Part shown: piece by piece, positions 31,363 through 40,703 of the stretch
Numbering within the stretch: the first letter of the stretch is position 1
How the letters are laid out: each line of letters opens with the position of its first letter
NCBI GenBank assembly: GCA_900095095.1
Contig: FMBT01000592.1
Span: forward strand, 1-40,703
Direction: 5' to 3'
DNA: 40,703 nt
Source: Fragilariopsis cylindrus CCMP1102
Taxonomy: Eukaryota; Bacillariophyta; Bacillariophyceae; Bacillariales; Bacillariaceae
Position numbers and translations under genes: made by a program
Notes under the pieces: generated by a model
What the model saw: only the letters and a program-made list of their open reading frames with translations
What the model was told of the DNA's origin: nothing
The model's database searches: none

Positions 31363-33436
31363 ATGGGTGATATAAAATCAAGAACAAAAACCATCTCATC
31401 AAACACAGACACAGGCACAAACATAACGATGATGATGAATCAAACACTACAAAGTAAACGAAAATATCGGATCGCAATGGTATGTGATTTTTTTTATCCA
31501 CGCATGGGTGGTGTCGAAATGCATATTTGGAGTTTGTCACAACATTTAATCCGTATGGGACATAAAGGTACGACGAGACAAGAAAAAAACAATATGAATG
31601 ATGAGTTATGAAATAGGAAATATTAATGCATATACATACTCCCGGCCTTGGTACGAAAGTAAAGAAATAGAAATCAATGGAAGAAAAGATCGATCGATCG
31701 ATCGATCCTTTTATATTTATTATTTGTTTATTCAATTGAATCTCACACACTATTTTCTCCTATTGCACAATCATAATTCAAATTATACATATAAAGTGAT
31801 TGTTATAACTCATGCATACGCCAATAGAAAAGGTGTTAGGTACATGGATGGATCATTGAAGGTTTACTATTGTGTGAGTGATGTGTCGATTATTAATTTA
31901 AGCTGTACCTGTACTGCCGAACTAAAGACCAAACTATTTCTTGTTCTTACTTGCTAATTTAACTACACTACTTCTTTACTACTATTAATCACCGTACTCA
32001 ATCAATTATTTTAATACGGAAAAATAAATACATACAGCCATTTATTCCTATGACGGATCAAGATATTCTGCCTACACTAACTGCAACATTCCCGTTGTGG
32101 AGATCTATAATGATTCGAGAAAAAATTGATATAGTTCATACACATCAAGCAACAAGTGTTATGTCAAATGAAAGTGTCGTATATGCTGCTGCATTGGGAT
32201 TGCCAAGTGTCTTTACCGACCATTCCTTATTTCAATTCGATGACTTAGCTGGTGTGGTATTAAATCGTGTATTAGAAACGACGTTACGTAGTACAGTAAA
32301 TGCAGCTATATGTGTTTCTCATGCATGTCGTGATAATCTTATATTACGAGCTGTATTGGATCCAAATAAAATTGATGTTATACCCAACGCTGTCGATCCA
32401 ACTAAATTCCTACCTCGAGACGATAATAATAATGAAATTAATAATGGAAGTAGAATAAAGGTCGTCGTTGTTTCTAGATTGGTATACCGTAAGGGTGTTG
32501 ATTTGTTAGTGGGGATTATACCAACAATATGTGACCTGTTACCTCAAGTAGATTTTATTGTGGTGGAGATGGGAATAAATTACTTAACTTACAAGAAATG
32601 GTCGAACGGGAACACTTACAGGATCGGGTTTCATTCTTAGGGGCTGTACCTCATAAAAATGTTGCAAGTGTCTTACGACAGGGACATGTCTTCTTGAATT
32701 GCTCATTGACAGAATCATTTTGTATTGCTATCTTAGAAGCGGCAAGTTGTGGATTGTTAGTTGTTTCAACGAACGTCGGTGGTGTTCCAGAAGTACTTGA
32801 ACCGGATATGTAAGTAGGAAACTCAAAAAAAACGACAGAATTATTTTTTTGGATGCGTATTTCTATGCTTCTTGCCTCTATGCATGTCATATTATGTCCT
32901 TGCAAGAGGATGAATTTGATCCTCCTATTTGGGATAGTTGGATGATATGAAAATCAGATGGGAATATCTTTTTAAGTGTGTGTGTAATTCTATTAACGTC
33001 TTTTCGTTTACTGTCATTTTCTTGTTGTTGATTAACGTACTATTAAAGGATCGTCCTCTGTGACCCAAATGTAGAGGCATTGGTGGAAGGTTTAAGTAAA
33101 GCCATCGAACGACAAGAGAGCGAAAATGCTGTTGATCCGTCGGATGCACATCGTCGTATTGAACGCATGTACAGTTGGCATCGAGTGGCTGTACAAACAG
33201 TCCAAGTTTACGATCGTATCATTGAAGATAAACCGATGTCATTCCTTCAACGATTAAGGAGCTATCAAAGCCTTGGAGGGTTTTCAGGTATTGTTGTATG
33301 TGCATTAGTTCTATACATTGAGCTATGGATTCGTTTCGTCGAGTGGATACAACCACGTGAATTAATCGATATCGTTCCAGATTTAATACCACCGTCATCA
33401 CCGCAACATTCTGTTACACATAAAAAAGTAAAATAA
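31363..33436 (+). CDS. PIGA: PIG-A, GPI-GlcNAc transferase catalytic subunit; one frameshift
   Basis: Exons 31363-31567, 31797-31873, 32038-32809 and 33049-33436, with introns of 229, 164 and 239 nt. With one base restored at about 32560-32566 the protein has 480 residues, matching human PIGA (484). It shows the GT4 N-terminal motif [35 protein letters not shown], the [12 protein letters not shown] motif, the EX7E pair in [12 protein letters not shown], and a C-terminal membrane helix ([20 protein letters not shown]). PIG-A transfers GlcNAc from UDP-GlcNAc to phosphatidylinositol on the cytoplasmic face of the ER, the first step of GPI-anchor synthesis. All four exon joins reproduce conserved residues, for example [12 protein letters not shown]. 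Confidence 0.92.
31689..31707. repeat. GATC microsatellite in PIGA intron 1
   Basis: Four to five GATC units (ATCGATCGATCGATCGATC) inside the first intron. Confidence 0.8.
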
Positions 33437-33918
33437 GAAGAAAGCTTCATTTATCGAACAATCGACATGATTGAATCACATCGATCGTAAAAAATATCGG
33501 AAGGGGAACGCATATCAGAAGATATAGACCAACCGTATTATTATTGTTTTTCGGATATCAGGTGCTTATCTTGTGAATGTTTTTGGTTTAGATTTGAACT
33601 TTCATAATCGCCACTCATTACGCCTGGGAGAACTTAAGATAGTATGATGAAAACTATTTAAATTTTGATTTTTCTTTCTATTTTATGATTTTGTGAGCAA
33701 GATTTTCAATTTACCTCAAAACTCGAGCTTTATGCTCTATCCCTTAATTGCCGGGGCCATAGGAACACCGAAATTTCACGCGTTACGGAAAACCTTGGGT
33801 TTTCAGTTTACACCATGCATTATTATTGATTATTAGACACAAACTACAAATCATCGTTGACCACTTCTTTTGCTATTAAAAGTAAAGTACTCCTAATAAG
33901 TAGCTTACAAAAGATAGT
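33437..33918. other. Intergenic region between PIGA and the ankyrin gene
   Basis: 482 bp, AT-rich. Nothing beyond the presumed PIGA 3' end and the ankyrin gene promoter can be assigned. Confidence 0.5.
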
Positions 33919-34551
33919 ATGCAGTTTCCCTTTTTCTTATTATGCCTTTTGGTAGTAATTGGCTTGTCGCATCAGATCTGTTCGGCAAGCGACGATAAGA
34001 ACGAAATCTTCGAAGGAGTGAAGAAGGATGATACCACTGCGATAAAATCAGCTGTCAAAAATGACCCGTCGACACTTGAGTCTATTGGACCGGGAGGACA
34101 GACACCACTTCTTCATGCCGTGTTGACTGGTAAATTGGAGTCCGTCAAGACTTTAATAGATCTTGGTGCCAATACGGCAGCCACAGAAACTGATGGATAT
34201 AATGTTCTTCATGCTGCAGGTTTTCAAGGAAGATCCGAAATATTGGAAGTATTACTTCAACACTTTGCCAATCAGAAGGAAGCTGGAGGCTTCGTATTGG
34301 ATCCTTCAACGGACAAACACAAAGATGGATTCTATCCTATCCACAGATCCTGCTGGGGTCGGGAACCTCGTCACACCGAGACCGTGAAGGTCTTTTTGAC
34401 GAATAATGTATATTCACAGATAGCTGCTGATAATGGAAAAACATGCGCAGAAATGACTAACAATGAGGGAACAAAGAAGCTTATATCGGAAACGGTTATA
34501 TCGGAATTGCAAAATAGTATGGGAAATATGGATAAAGAGGACGAACTGTAG
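33919..34551 (+). CDS. ER-luminal ankyrin-repeat protein with C-terminal EDEL
   Basis: A single exon of 210 residues. The N terminus is a clear signal peptide (MQFPFFLLCLLVVIGLSHQI, cleavage likely near CSA|SDD). Ankyrin repeats follow at residues about 58-150 (GGQTPLLHAVLTGKLESVKT, LIDLGANTAA, DGYNVLHAAGFQGRSEILEV, DGFYPIHRSCWG). The last residues are DKEDEL, close to the KDEL/HDEL retrieval signal. Together these predict a soluble protein kept in the ER lumen, unusual because most ankyrin proteins are cytosolic. Partners unknown. Its stop is 61 bp from that of the convergent RPAP1 gene. Intact, with no homopolymer problem. Confidence 0.82.
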   Translation: MQFPFFLLCLLVVIGLSHQICSASDDKNEIFEGVKKDDTTAIKSAVKNDPSTLESIGPGGQTPLLHAVLTGKLESVKTLIDLGANTAATETDGYNVLHAAGFQGRSEILEVLLQHFANQKEAGGFVLDPSTDKHKDGFYPIHRSCWGREPRHTETVKVFLTNNVYSQIAADNGKTCAEMTNNEGTKKLISETVISELQNSMGNMDKEDEL

Positions 34552-34612
34552 CTAGCGTAGGAATTTATTATCTTATATTTTTTTTAATCACGAAGTTAGT
34601 TATCGGATATCG

Positions 34613-37600
34613 CTATCTTGGGAGAAATGATATGACGATTGATGCAATCATTGATACACTTTCCACAGAATCTTTTTCTGTTATCTCGTCGTTATTATTC
34701 GTGCAGGATGAAGATTCGATTACTGCTGCCACAAGTGCGCTCTTGGAACCGTCGGTCTGCATGAGGTGTGAGGTAGCTTTGCATATTGTATATACATTTT
34801 TCTTGTTTAGTCGTTTCATTCGTAGCTTTGATATCTCGATCCCATGCTCTGTCGACAAACTAGATGAAAAACTACGAACTAATAACCCGATACAATAATG
34901 ACGCATATATCCTTCTAACGGTCTGGGAGAAATGGAATCTCTGGCGAGAATTCTACAGGCAGCATCCAAAATTTCAGCTCCATCGCGGATGGAATTGTCG
35001 ATATTTGGTATACCCCCCACGAAACTTTTAGATAGCAATACTGCCATTTCATCTTCGTCCTCATATTCCTTAGACACCGTCAACAGATGAAGCATATTCT
35101 CCAATTCTTTTAATGCACGACATCGAATCGAAGACGGGAACACAGGTAACAGAAATATTCGGATACATTTTGTAAAAAAGTCGTACTGAGCGCCATATTC
35201 TCGATAGGCTGTGGTCAAGTCTTCAACAAATGCTTCCAGTGCTCGATATTCCTCATGAGAAATTTGAGAATCATTGTAGTCACCCTCCATCGCATTAGCA
35301 AAATCATCCAGTAGTTTCTTATCCTTTTCCTGTAATGCATCCTCCTCCTCATCGTTCTTTACTTTACTAATCTTAGAATCTCGTCCTGAATGATCAAGGC
35401 ATTCTTGACAAAATTCTGTTATATCTATTTCGACGTCCCCAAAATGTTTTAAATATCGGTCCAATATTACCTCACCACAATTAAAAATTCGTTCGTCACG
35501 AAACACCTGCTCCGGCTGCAAACATATGTTCATGAGGTAGTAGATCTTCGAACCCATCGGTAGACGTGACATATATCCTGCGATTCCCATGACTTCTTCC
35601 GTCTCATCTTGTTCCAAAATCAGACCAAGGACAGCTGCAATCACGTTTGTTGCTTCTTCTGCACCCACAGCAACAACGTCATCTCTCATCCGAATAGAGC
35701 CCGAAAGGCACTGCCAAATCCAGAATTTGCCAAGAGGAAAAGTTGAATCTTCGGTACTGTTTGGACCTGTTGGACCAGTGTTTGGTTGTTCTGCGTTACC
35801 TAGCAACGAGTCCAACGCAAAGGGTCCAAATCCTGCCGAAGTGAGTCCAAACCCATGTTGGAGTTTAAAACTATGATCTAGTTGTTTTCTTGCACGCTCC
35901 GACCCGCAAACCTCACCAAGGAACATGGTAGATATTGGTGATGATGATTCTGTTGACATGATATGCTCTTGTACAGGATTGCCGCAAGTTTGAAATAAAG
36001 CATCGCTACTATAAAGAACAGCAGCAATAGACTCGTTTCCTTTTTGAAGTCTCCCCAAAAGTGAGAACACCATACTCCGTACAAGTGTTAGATCGGAAGA
36101 GGATTCAATCAAGCCCATTGACATGGAATGGAAGCAGAATTTCGCAACAGCAAAAATGACTCTGATTATCCACCCTTCTCTTGCCGTATTATTGTGCTTT
36201 GGTTTGGCACTTGTAATATGATCAGCTTGAGACTTTAAAGCTGATTTCAAACCCTGAATAATCGTCCTGACCAAATGTTTGTGAAGGGAACGTTTGATAT
36301 CTTCAATGCGAGAATTTGAAACTTTTGATCTCAATAATACCAAAGCGACTGAGAAGTAGCTATGAATAAACCCACTTGCTGCGGCTTCGACTTCGATTGG
36401 TGTTATGTCTCGTGATAATTCATCGAGATTTAAGGAAGGATCACACCATATCGCTACTGATTTCCACGCCCTTTCAATGACCCCTTCTTGTTTGGCCCAT
36501 GATTGCATTGTAATCAAGAGACTTTCTTGATCATTGAGTGAAATGTAATCTTCCACCGCCACATCATCATATGTATTAACTGCAGGATCAAATAGCTGAA
36601 ACCAGGTTGACAAGTACAGTAGTCTCGATGCATTAAACCTATAGTTGAGAATCAAGTCCGCGTCTGAATCAAAGGGTGAAGCTTTTTTTGATAAAATAAG
36701 TGTAGAGACCATTAAATTCGTTGCTGTCTCAATGATCTTGATTGAGGCTGGGTTGATCATTCCGGTAGGGTGTTCGTGGACTGTTGATAGCGTTTCCGTT
36801 GTTGTTGCTACTGCTGCTGGTGATGTCGAAGCTCCGTGGTTTTTGCTCCACACCACTTTCACACATTCCAAGACTAGTGTAAAGGCGGAGAGAAATTCTG
36901 AGGAAAGAGAGAATTCGTTGGAAAACGGCAGGGCTAAGTGTCGAGCAGATACGGTTAACATGAATGGCAACGCTTCGAGAGCAAGTCCGTATCTTAACAT
37001 GGTCCTCCACAAGACCAATGCTTGTTGCTGTGTACGATATTCTTCATAGGAAGATGCAGGACCAGTTGCCAGTATAGGAGCTAGAATTCTTCGAGAGGTA
37101 AACCTTCGGCGGCAACTCTTGATTGCCGTGACAAAATACAAAAGAGTCGCATTGTGGCGTGTATGATTCTACCATTGTTGTTGTTACTGTTCTCTCCACT
37201 TTCGCTTCGTCCTTGCTGGATCTGTTCTATCATTCGCTTTAATAGTTGGGAGGTCAGAGTTTTGTGCTGTACTATGGCAGAAGCAGCTCCTGGTGAGCGT
37301 TGACCGACCATACTAACGATTCCACAAATAGCGACTAAAGCCTCTGCTGGAATGCTAATCATATGCTGTTGATGTTCCAAAAGAAATGAAAGGCGGGGAA
37401 GAATCTTCATTTTTGATAAAAGTGTCCACATGGGATCTTTTTTAAAGGCCTCACCCTCGGTCAGTGCTGATGCAGTAGAAGATGAGGTCATATATGCCGG
37501 CGCTCCATTCTTATCATTCGTGTTGTTACGACTTATTTCTTCAGGGACAGCGAGCGGTGTAACCGACATGGGCGGATACGCAGTATCAAGTGGTGGTGTA

Positions 37601-39195
37601 GGTACGGCATCGTCCATGAAGTTCTCTTGAAAGATCGAAACGTCCGAGCAAGTCGATTTTTCAGATGTTGAAAAGGTAGTGGCATCGCTTCTCAATGATA
37701 AAGGTGACGAGGAATCGTAGTGAATTATGTCATGATCTGGATGGGCATAAATAATTGTTAAGTAATAGAGAGACTGGAGCGCATACGTATGCAAAAGATA
37801 ATTGCATGAGCTAGTCAGTAGTTTGTCTAAAAGGCATCGCAATGACACAGGAAGAGTTGATGATAAGTCGGCCTTTGTTATCGTTGACGTTTCCGCTTTC
37901 GAAGTGGCGGGAGGATCCGTCTTATCATTTTCGACATTATCATTGTCTTGTTGCTGTTGTTGCTGCTGCTGAAGTTTGAAAGTAGGCGCAGTTATTAGTT
38001 CATTCAACTTTAAGCTCACGGTCCTCGCTGCCCATAGTGTTTGTCGTGGGGATGTTGAACGAAGTAAACCGCAAGCCACCAAAAACTGTTCTTTGCCATT
38101 TTTGTCATCGTCGACGTCCTTCTCATTAAAATCTATACCAAAAACGTCACTCTTCATTTCTGCTCGGAAGGTGGCATCCAAATCTTCATGCGTCTTTATA
38201 GATGCGACAAGTTTCGCCATTCGCTCCTTATCGTCACGCTCTGAATTTTTCTCTTGACCCTTTTTGTTTTTGTTCACGTCGGGAGTACTTGTAGCAGTAT
38301 TAATTTCGGTTCGAATTGTATTATTCGTCGATGATGATGATGATGGCAATGACGACGATTCTCTTCCAGATGCGGTTTCTTTTTGTTGGACTTTTGACTT
38401 ACGTCTATCTTTTAAAAATGCCATTAATTCTGGTGACAGAGCCTGCTGAATTTCCTGTTGATTGTCCTTGATTTCTTCCAGCGACATACCGATAACATAG
38501 ATTGGGCCTCATTATGACTGGCTTCTTGGAGGAGATGGTGTGCATTACCATCACTTCTGCCGCTGCTGTTCATATCGATAACATTATTTGTACCATTAGA
38601 ACGTTTATCGATCGTTTTCGTTTTCGTTACTGTTTTTTATTGGACGGTTCCCATCGTTTCTTTTACCTTTGACAAAGGTCCCGAAAGGTTTGTCGTGGAC
38701 TGATGGAAATCCTGTACTATGGGTTTTTTTGTGTTATTTGTTTCTTGTCGGTTTCGGGAGAATCGCGAACCTTTTCCATTTACCTTCTTCTTATTCCCTC
38801 GATGATTATCGTTGTGTTCGATGATATTTCCCACCAAAGGACGAGCCCCTGCAGAATCCGCCTGGGTAGGTGAGGGCGATGAGGGTGATGGATCTACCAC
38901 ACCGCCGTCAGACTCTTGTATATTTTCTGCGGGCGCTCTGGAATTCTTGTATTGATTGTTGGGACTAGCTCGGACGACCTTTGCTGCGGGTGTATCCCCA
39001 ATTGGAAGTTCCATTTTTTTCTGTAATCTATTTTGCATCTGGCGAGATCGCAATTGTTGTCGCTGTCGCTGCTCTTGCTGCCTTCGACGATCTTGAGATG
39101 ACGACGACGACGACGGTTGAAACCACGGCGGACGACGAACCTGCCGTCGCAAGTGATTCTATGAATTCGTCGGACATACATTCCGTATTAGCCAT
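34613..39195 (-). CDS. RPAP1: RPAP1 homologue (RNA polymerase II-associated protein 1); frameshifts
   Basis: Three consecutive - strand frames read as one protein of about 1500 residues. The N-terminal part (from ATG 39195, MANTECMSDEF, through WFQPSSSSSSQDRRRQQEQR and then RPLVGNIIEHN) is disordered and basic. The middle frame, 38487-37081, opens MSLEEIKDNQQEIQQALSPE then LMAFLKDRR, the RPAP1_N motif, and continues with LLRSTSPRQTLWAARTVSLK, like the RPAP1 C-terminal domain. The last frame (to 34613) is a long helical-repeat region. Joins need one base at about 37085-37090 (EGLPLEE|LAPILATG) and one at the CC 38489-38490 (QSML|MSLEE). A stop near 38637 and a slip near 39152-39172 remain unexplained and could hide an intron. 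RPAP1 helps assemble and import RNA polymerase II. Confidence 0.75.
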
Positions 39196-39832
39196 ATTTT
39201 CGTATTCTTCTATTCTATATTGGTTTCTGAGAGTAGAAGAGAGAATAAGGTTATAAGATGTTTATGTCGGCATCTTTATTTCCATTAGATTTTTCGTTTT
39301 GTGTTTTTGTTGTTTTCTTTCTCGAACTTCGAATAGCTACCGGTACTGAGGGGCGCGGGTACAGTAAATCCAAAAATATTATTATGAATGGTGCTACTGA
39401 CTCGTTTTGACTACTTAGATTAAAATAATTGAGTGTCCCATTCCCGCGGAATCACATATTATCTTTTCTTCATGTCTACGAACTACATATATATATTTAA
39501 ATATATTCATTATATAATATTATAGTGATTCCAATTATGCTAGACACATAATGATGTGCCTAATCTACGAATTAGCTCCGTGGTTTTACTATTATTTTTG
39601 ACAAGGAGAAGAAAATGGTTCCTTTATTTATTATACTAGAGTTGAATGAAATCAGATATAATTTTACTGTTTTATACTGTACAAATAAATCATAGGACCT
39701 ACTACGATAGAACTACTGCTGCCACTACAATAACTACATGCCGTTTTTAAAGCGCACAGCCTGAATGACAAAAAACAGTATACTGTATGTAACTTCGTAT
39801 ATATCCTATAATTCTCGTCTCTATTTCTCTTA
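39196..39832. other. Intergenic region between RPAP1 and VPS29
   Basis: About 640 bp with T-rich and AT-repeat stretches (TATATATATTTAAATATATT near 39487-39506). It must contain the RPAP1 promoter and the VPS29 3' end. No gene seen. Confidence 0.5.
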
Positions 39833-40551
39833 CTATGACAGTAATGATTGTAATAATGCAGGATTATTGTTGCCTGGTGTCGTTGCATCACTAGCAGGTC
39901 GTTCCGGTTTTGTAAATTCTGTTTTACTTACTTCAACTTCCCCTTTCTTGTTCAATTCATATACATAACATACCAATTTAGTATCTTGGACAGCCAACAA
40001 GATAAATGATGGAGTAACGTCGGGAGTTATTGCCGAATATGCTCCAGTAATTGATCCCTAGTAGTAGTAGTAATGGAAAGGGGAAAGTTAAAAGTCAGTC
40101 GTGAATTGAAAGAATAATGATGACACCATAATACAAAATGAGAAGAGTTAGAATATGTGGTATTAGTAAGTAATACCAACAGAATGAATGAAAAGAATAA
40201 GGTAAATAATTAAAAACTACTCACTGGATTGATATGATAATCCATCCTCTAAAACAACTTCATTTTGATGAGTATGACCAGATATAAAAATATCTACGTT
40301 CAATTTCCGTCTCATTCGTGTTTTGCATCCTGTGATGATGGTGATGGTAGTAGTTGATGACCATGGATTAATCCAATTCTAAATTGTCCAACTTGAACGA
40401 CCTGAACTTCTGGAAATGGTAATGTCTCATCATCATCAAAATCACCCTGAACGACATGTACGTTCGGCGCCAGTGTACAAAGTTCATTAATTGTTCGCGA
40501 CCGATATTTCCCGTACAAATCACATGTTGCATCTTATTTGGAACGAGCATA
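39833..40551 (-). CDS. VPS29: VPS29 retromer subunit; 5' exon unresolved, frameshifts in the middle exon
   Basis: Exons 40551-40225 and 40057-39833 flank a 167-nt GTGAGT...CTAG intron. The first reads [19 protein letters not shown], then [35 protein letters not shown] and [19 protein letters not shown], the metallophosphoesterase-like core of VPS29 (GDFD, GHxH). The second reads [20 protein letters not shown] then [15 protein letters not shown] and ends in a diatom-specific tail. The join INP|GSITGAY is conserved. Frame slips at about 40493-40496, TTTT 40321-40324 and about 40236-40243 break the middle exon; the first two are one-base losses. The expected N terminus (about 25 residues up to the SMLVP junction) should lie upstream of 40551 and was not found with certainty. 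VPS29 binds VPS35 in endosome-to-Golgi sorting. Confidence 0.82.
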
Positions 40552-40703
40552 CTAAACGTACATCGATTAGAAATGAATTAAATGGAAAGTTTTTTTTTTT
40601 CGATAATAAAGAGAATAATTCTCGGTTAGAAATTAATTTAGATACGACGACACGAACACTGATCGATGGATTGATTCCATATATCTAATGCCTTCGTCGA
40701 AAC

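Noticed and set aside
24525..34551. A functional GPI-anchoring gene cluster (secreted protein plus PIGA)
   Set aside because: The two genes are on opposite strands and separated by unrelated genes; eukaryotic gene order gives no reason to infer linkage.

Overview
The window is nuclear DNA of a eukaryotic alga, most likely a diatom; a raphid pennate of the Fragilariopsis/Pseudo-nitzschia kind is my best guess. The grounds are AT-rich intergenic DNA, short GT-AG introns (99-239 nt), conserved eukaryotic housekeeping genes (NUDC, WDR59, DNAJC17, PIGA, RPAP1, VPS29), and two surface proteins with the Pro-Ser/Thr-Xaa-Xaa stalks and Ala/Ser/Asp/Asn runs typical of diatoms. There is no bacterial-style operon, tRNA, rRNA or CRISPR array.

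Layout. 1-135: 3' end of an unknown + strand gene. 886-1685 (-): small basic/acidic unknown protein. 2977-4238 (+): NUDC co-chaperone, two exons. 4977-9515 (+): WDR59 (GATOR2/SEA complex), three exons. 9546-10617 (-): broken alkaline-phosphatase-superfamily (DUF229-like) exons. 10747-18371 (-): a six-exon gene that I reconstruct as a 2255-residue membrane or surface protein with an acidic N terminus, a transmembrane helix, Ala/Val/Thr tracts made by four small exons, a very long PS/PT stalk and a C-terminal somatomedin-B-like domain. It probably runs on into the phosphatase-like exons. 19740-23825: a graveyard of mobile-element remnants, including an 80-bp inverted repeat pair, a decayed transposon protein and a retroelement pol-type fragment. 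23835-24299 (-): truncated methyltransferase relic. 24525-25139 (-): secreted Cys-rich, probably GPI-anchored protein. 25616-28357 (-): FG-GAP/beta-propeller protein with five frameshifts. 28993-30202 (+): DNAJC17. 31363-33436 (+): PIGA, four exons. 33919-34551 (+): ER-luminal ankyrin protein ending in EDEL. 34613-39195 (-): RPAP1. 39833-40551 (-): VPS29, 5' end unresolved.

How the genes relate. This is mostly independent single-copy housekeeping genes on both strands with no shared pathway. One thematic link is the presence of PIGA, which makes GPI anchors, and a candidate GPI-anchored protein about 6 kb away; I regard this as coincidence. The most distinctive locus is the stalk/somatomedin-B/phosphatase-like gene at 9.5-18.4 kb. 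Its domain order recalls animal ENPP ectoenzymes, and its first intron, if retained, would add an in-frame hydrophobic segment.

A caution. At least fifteen single-step frameshifts break otherwise conserved reading frames, mostly one-base losses beside short homopolymers. They cluster right of 25.6 kb, while about 12 kb of coding sequence on the left is clean. This looks more like consensus sequence error than gene death, so 'broken' genes here should be read with care.
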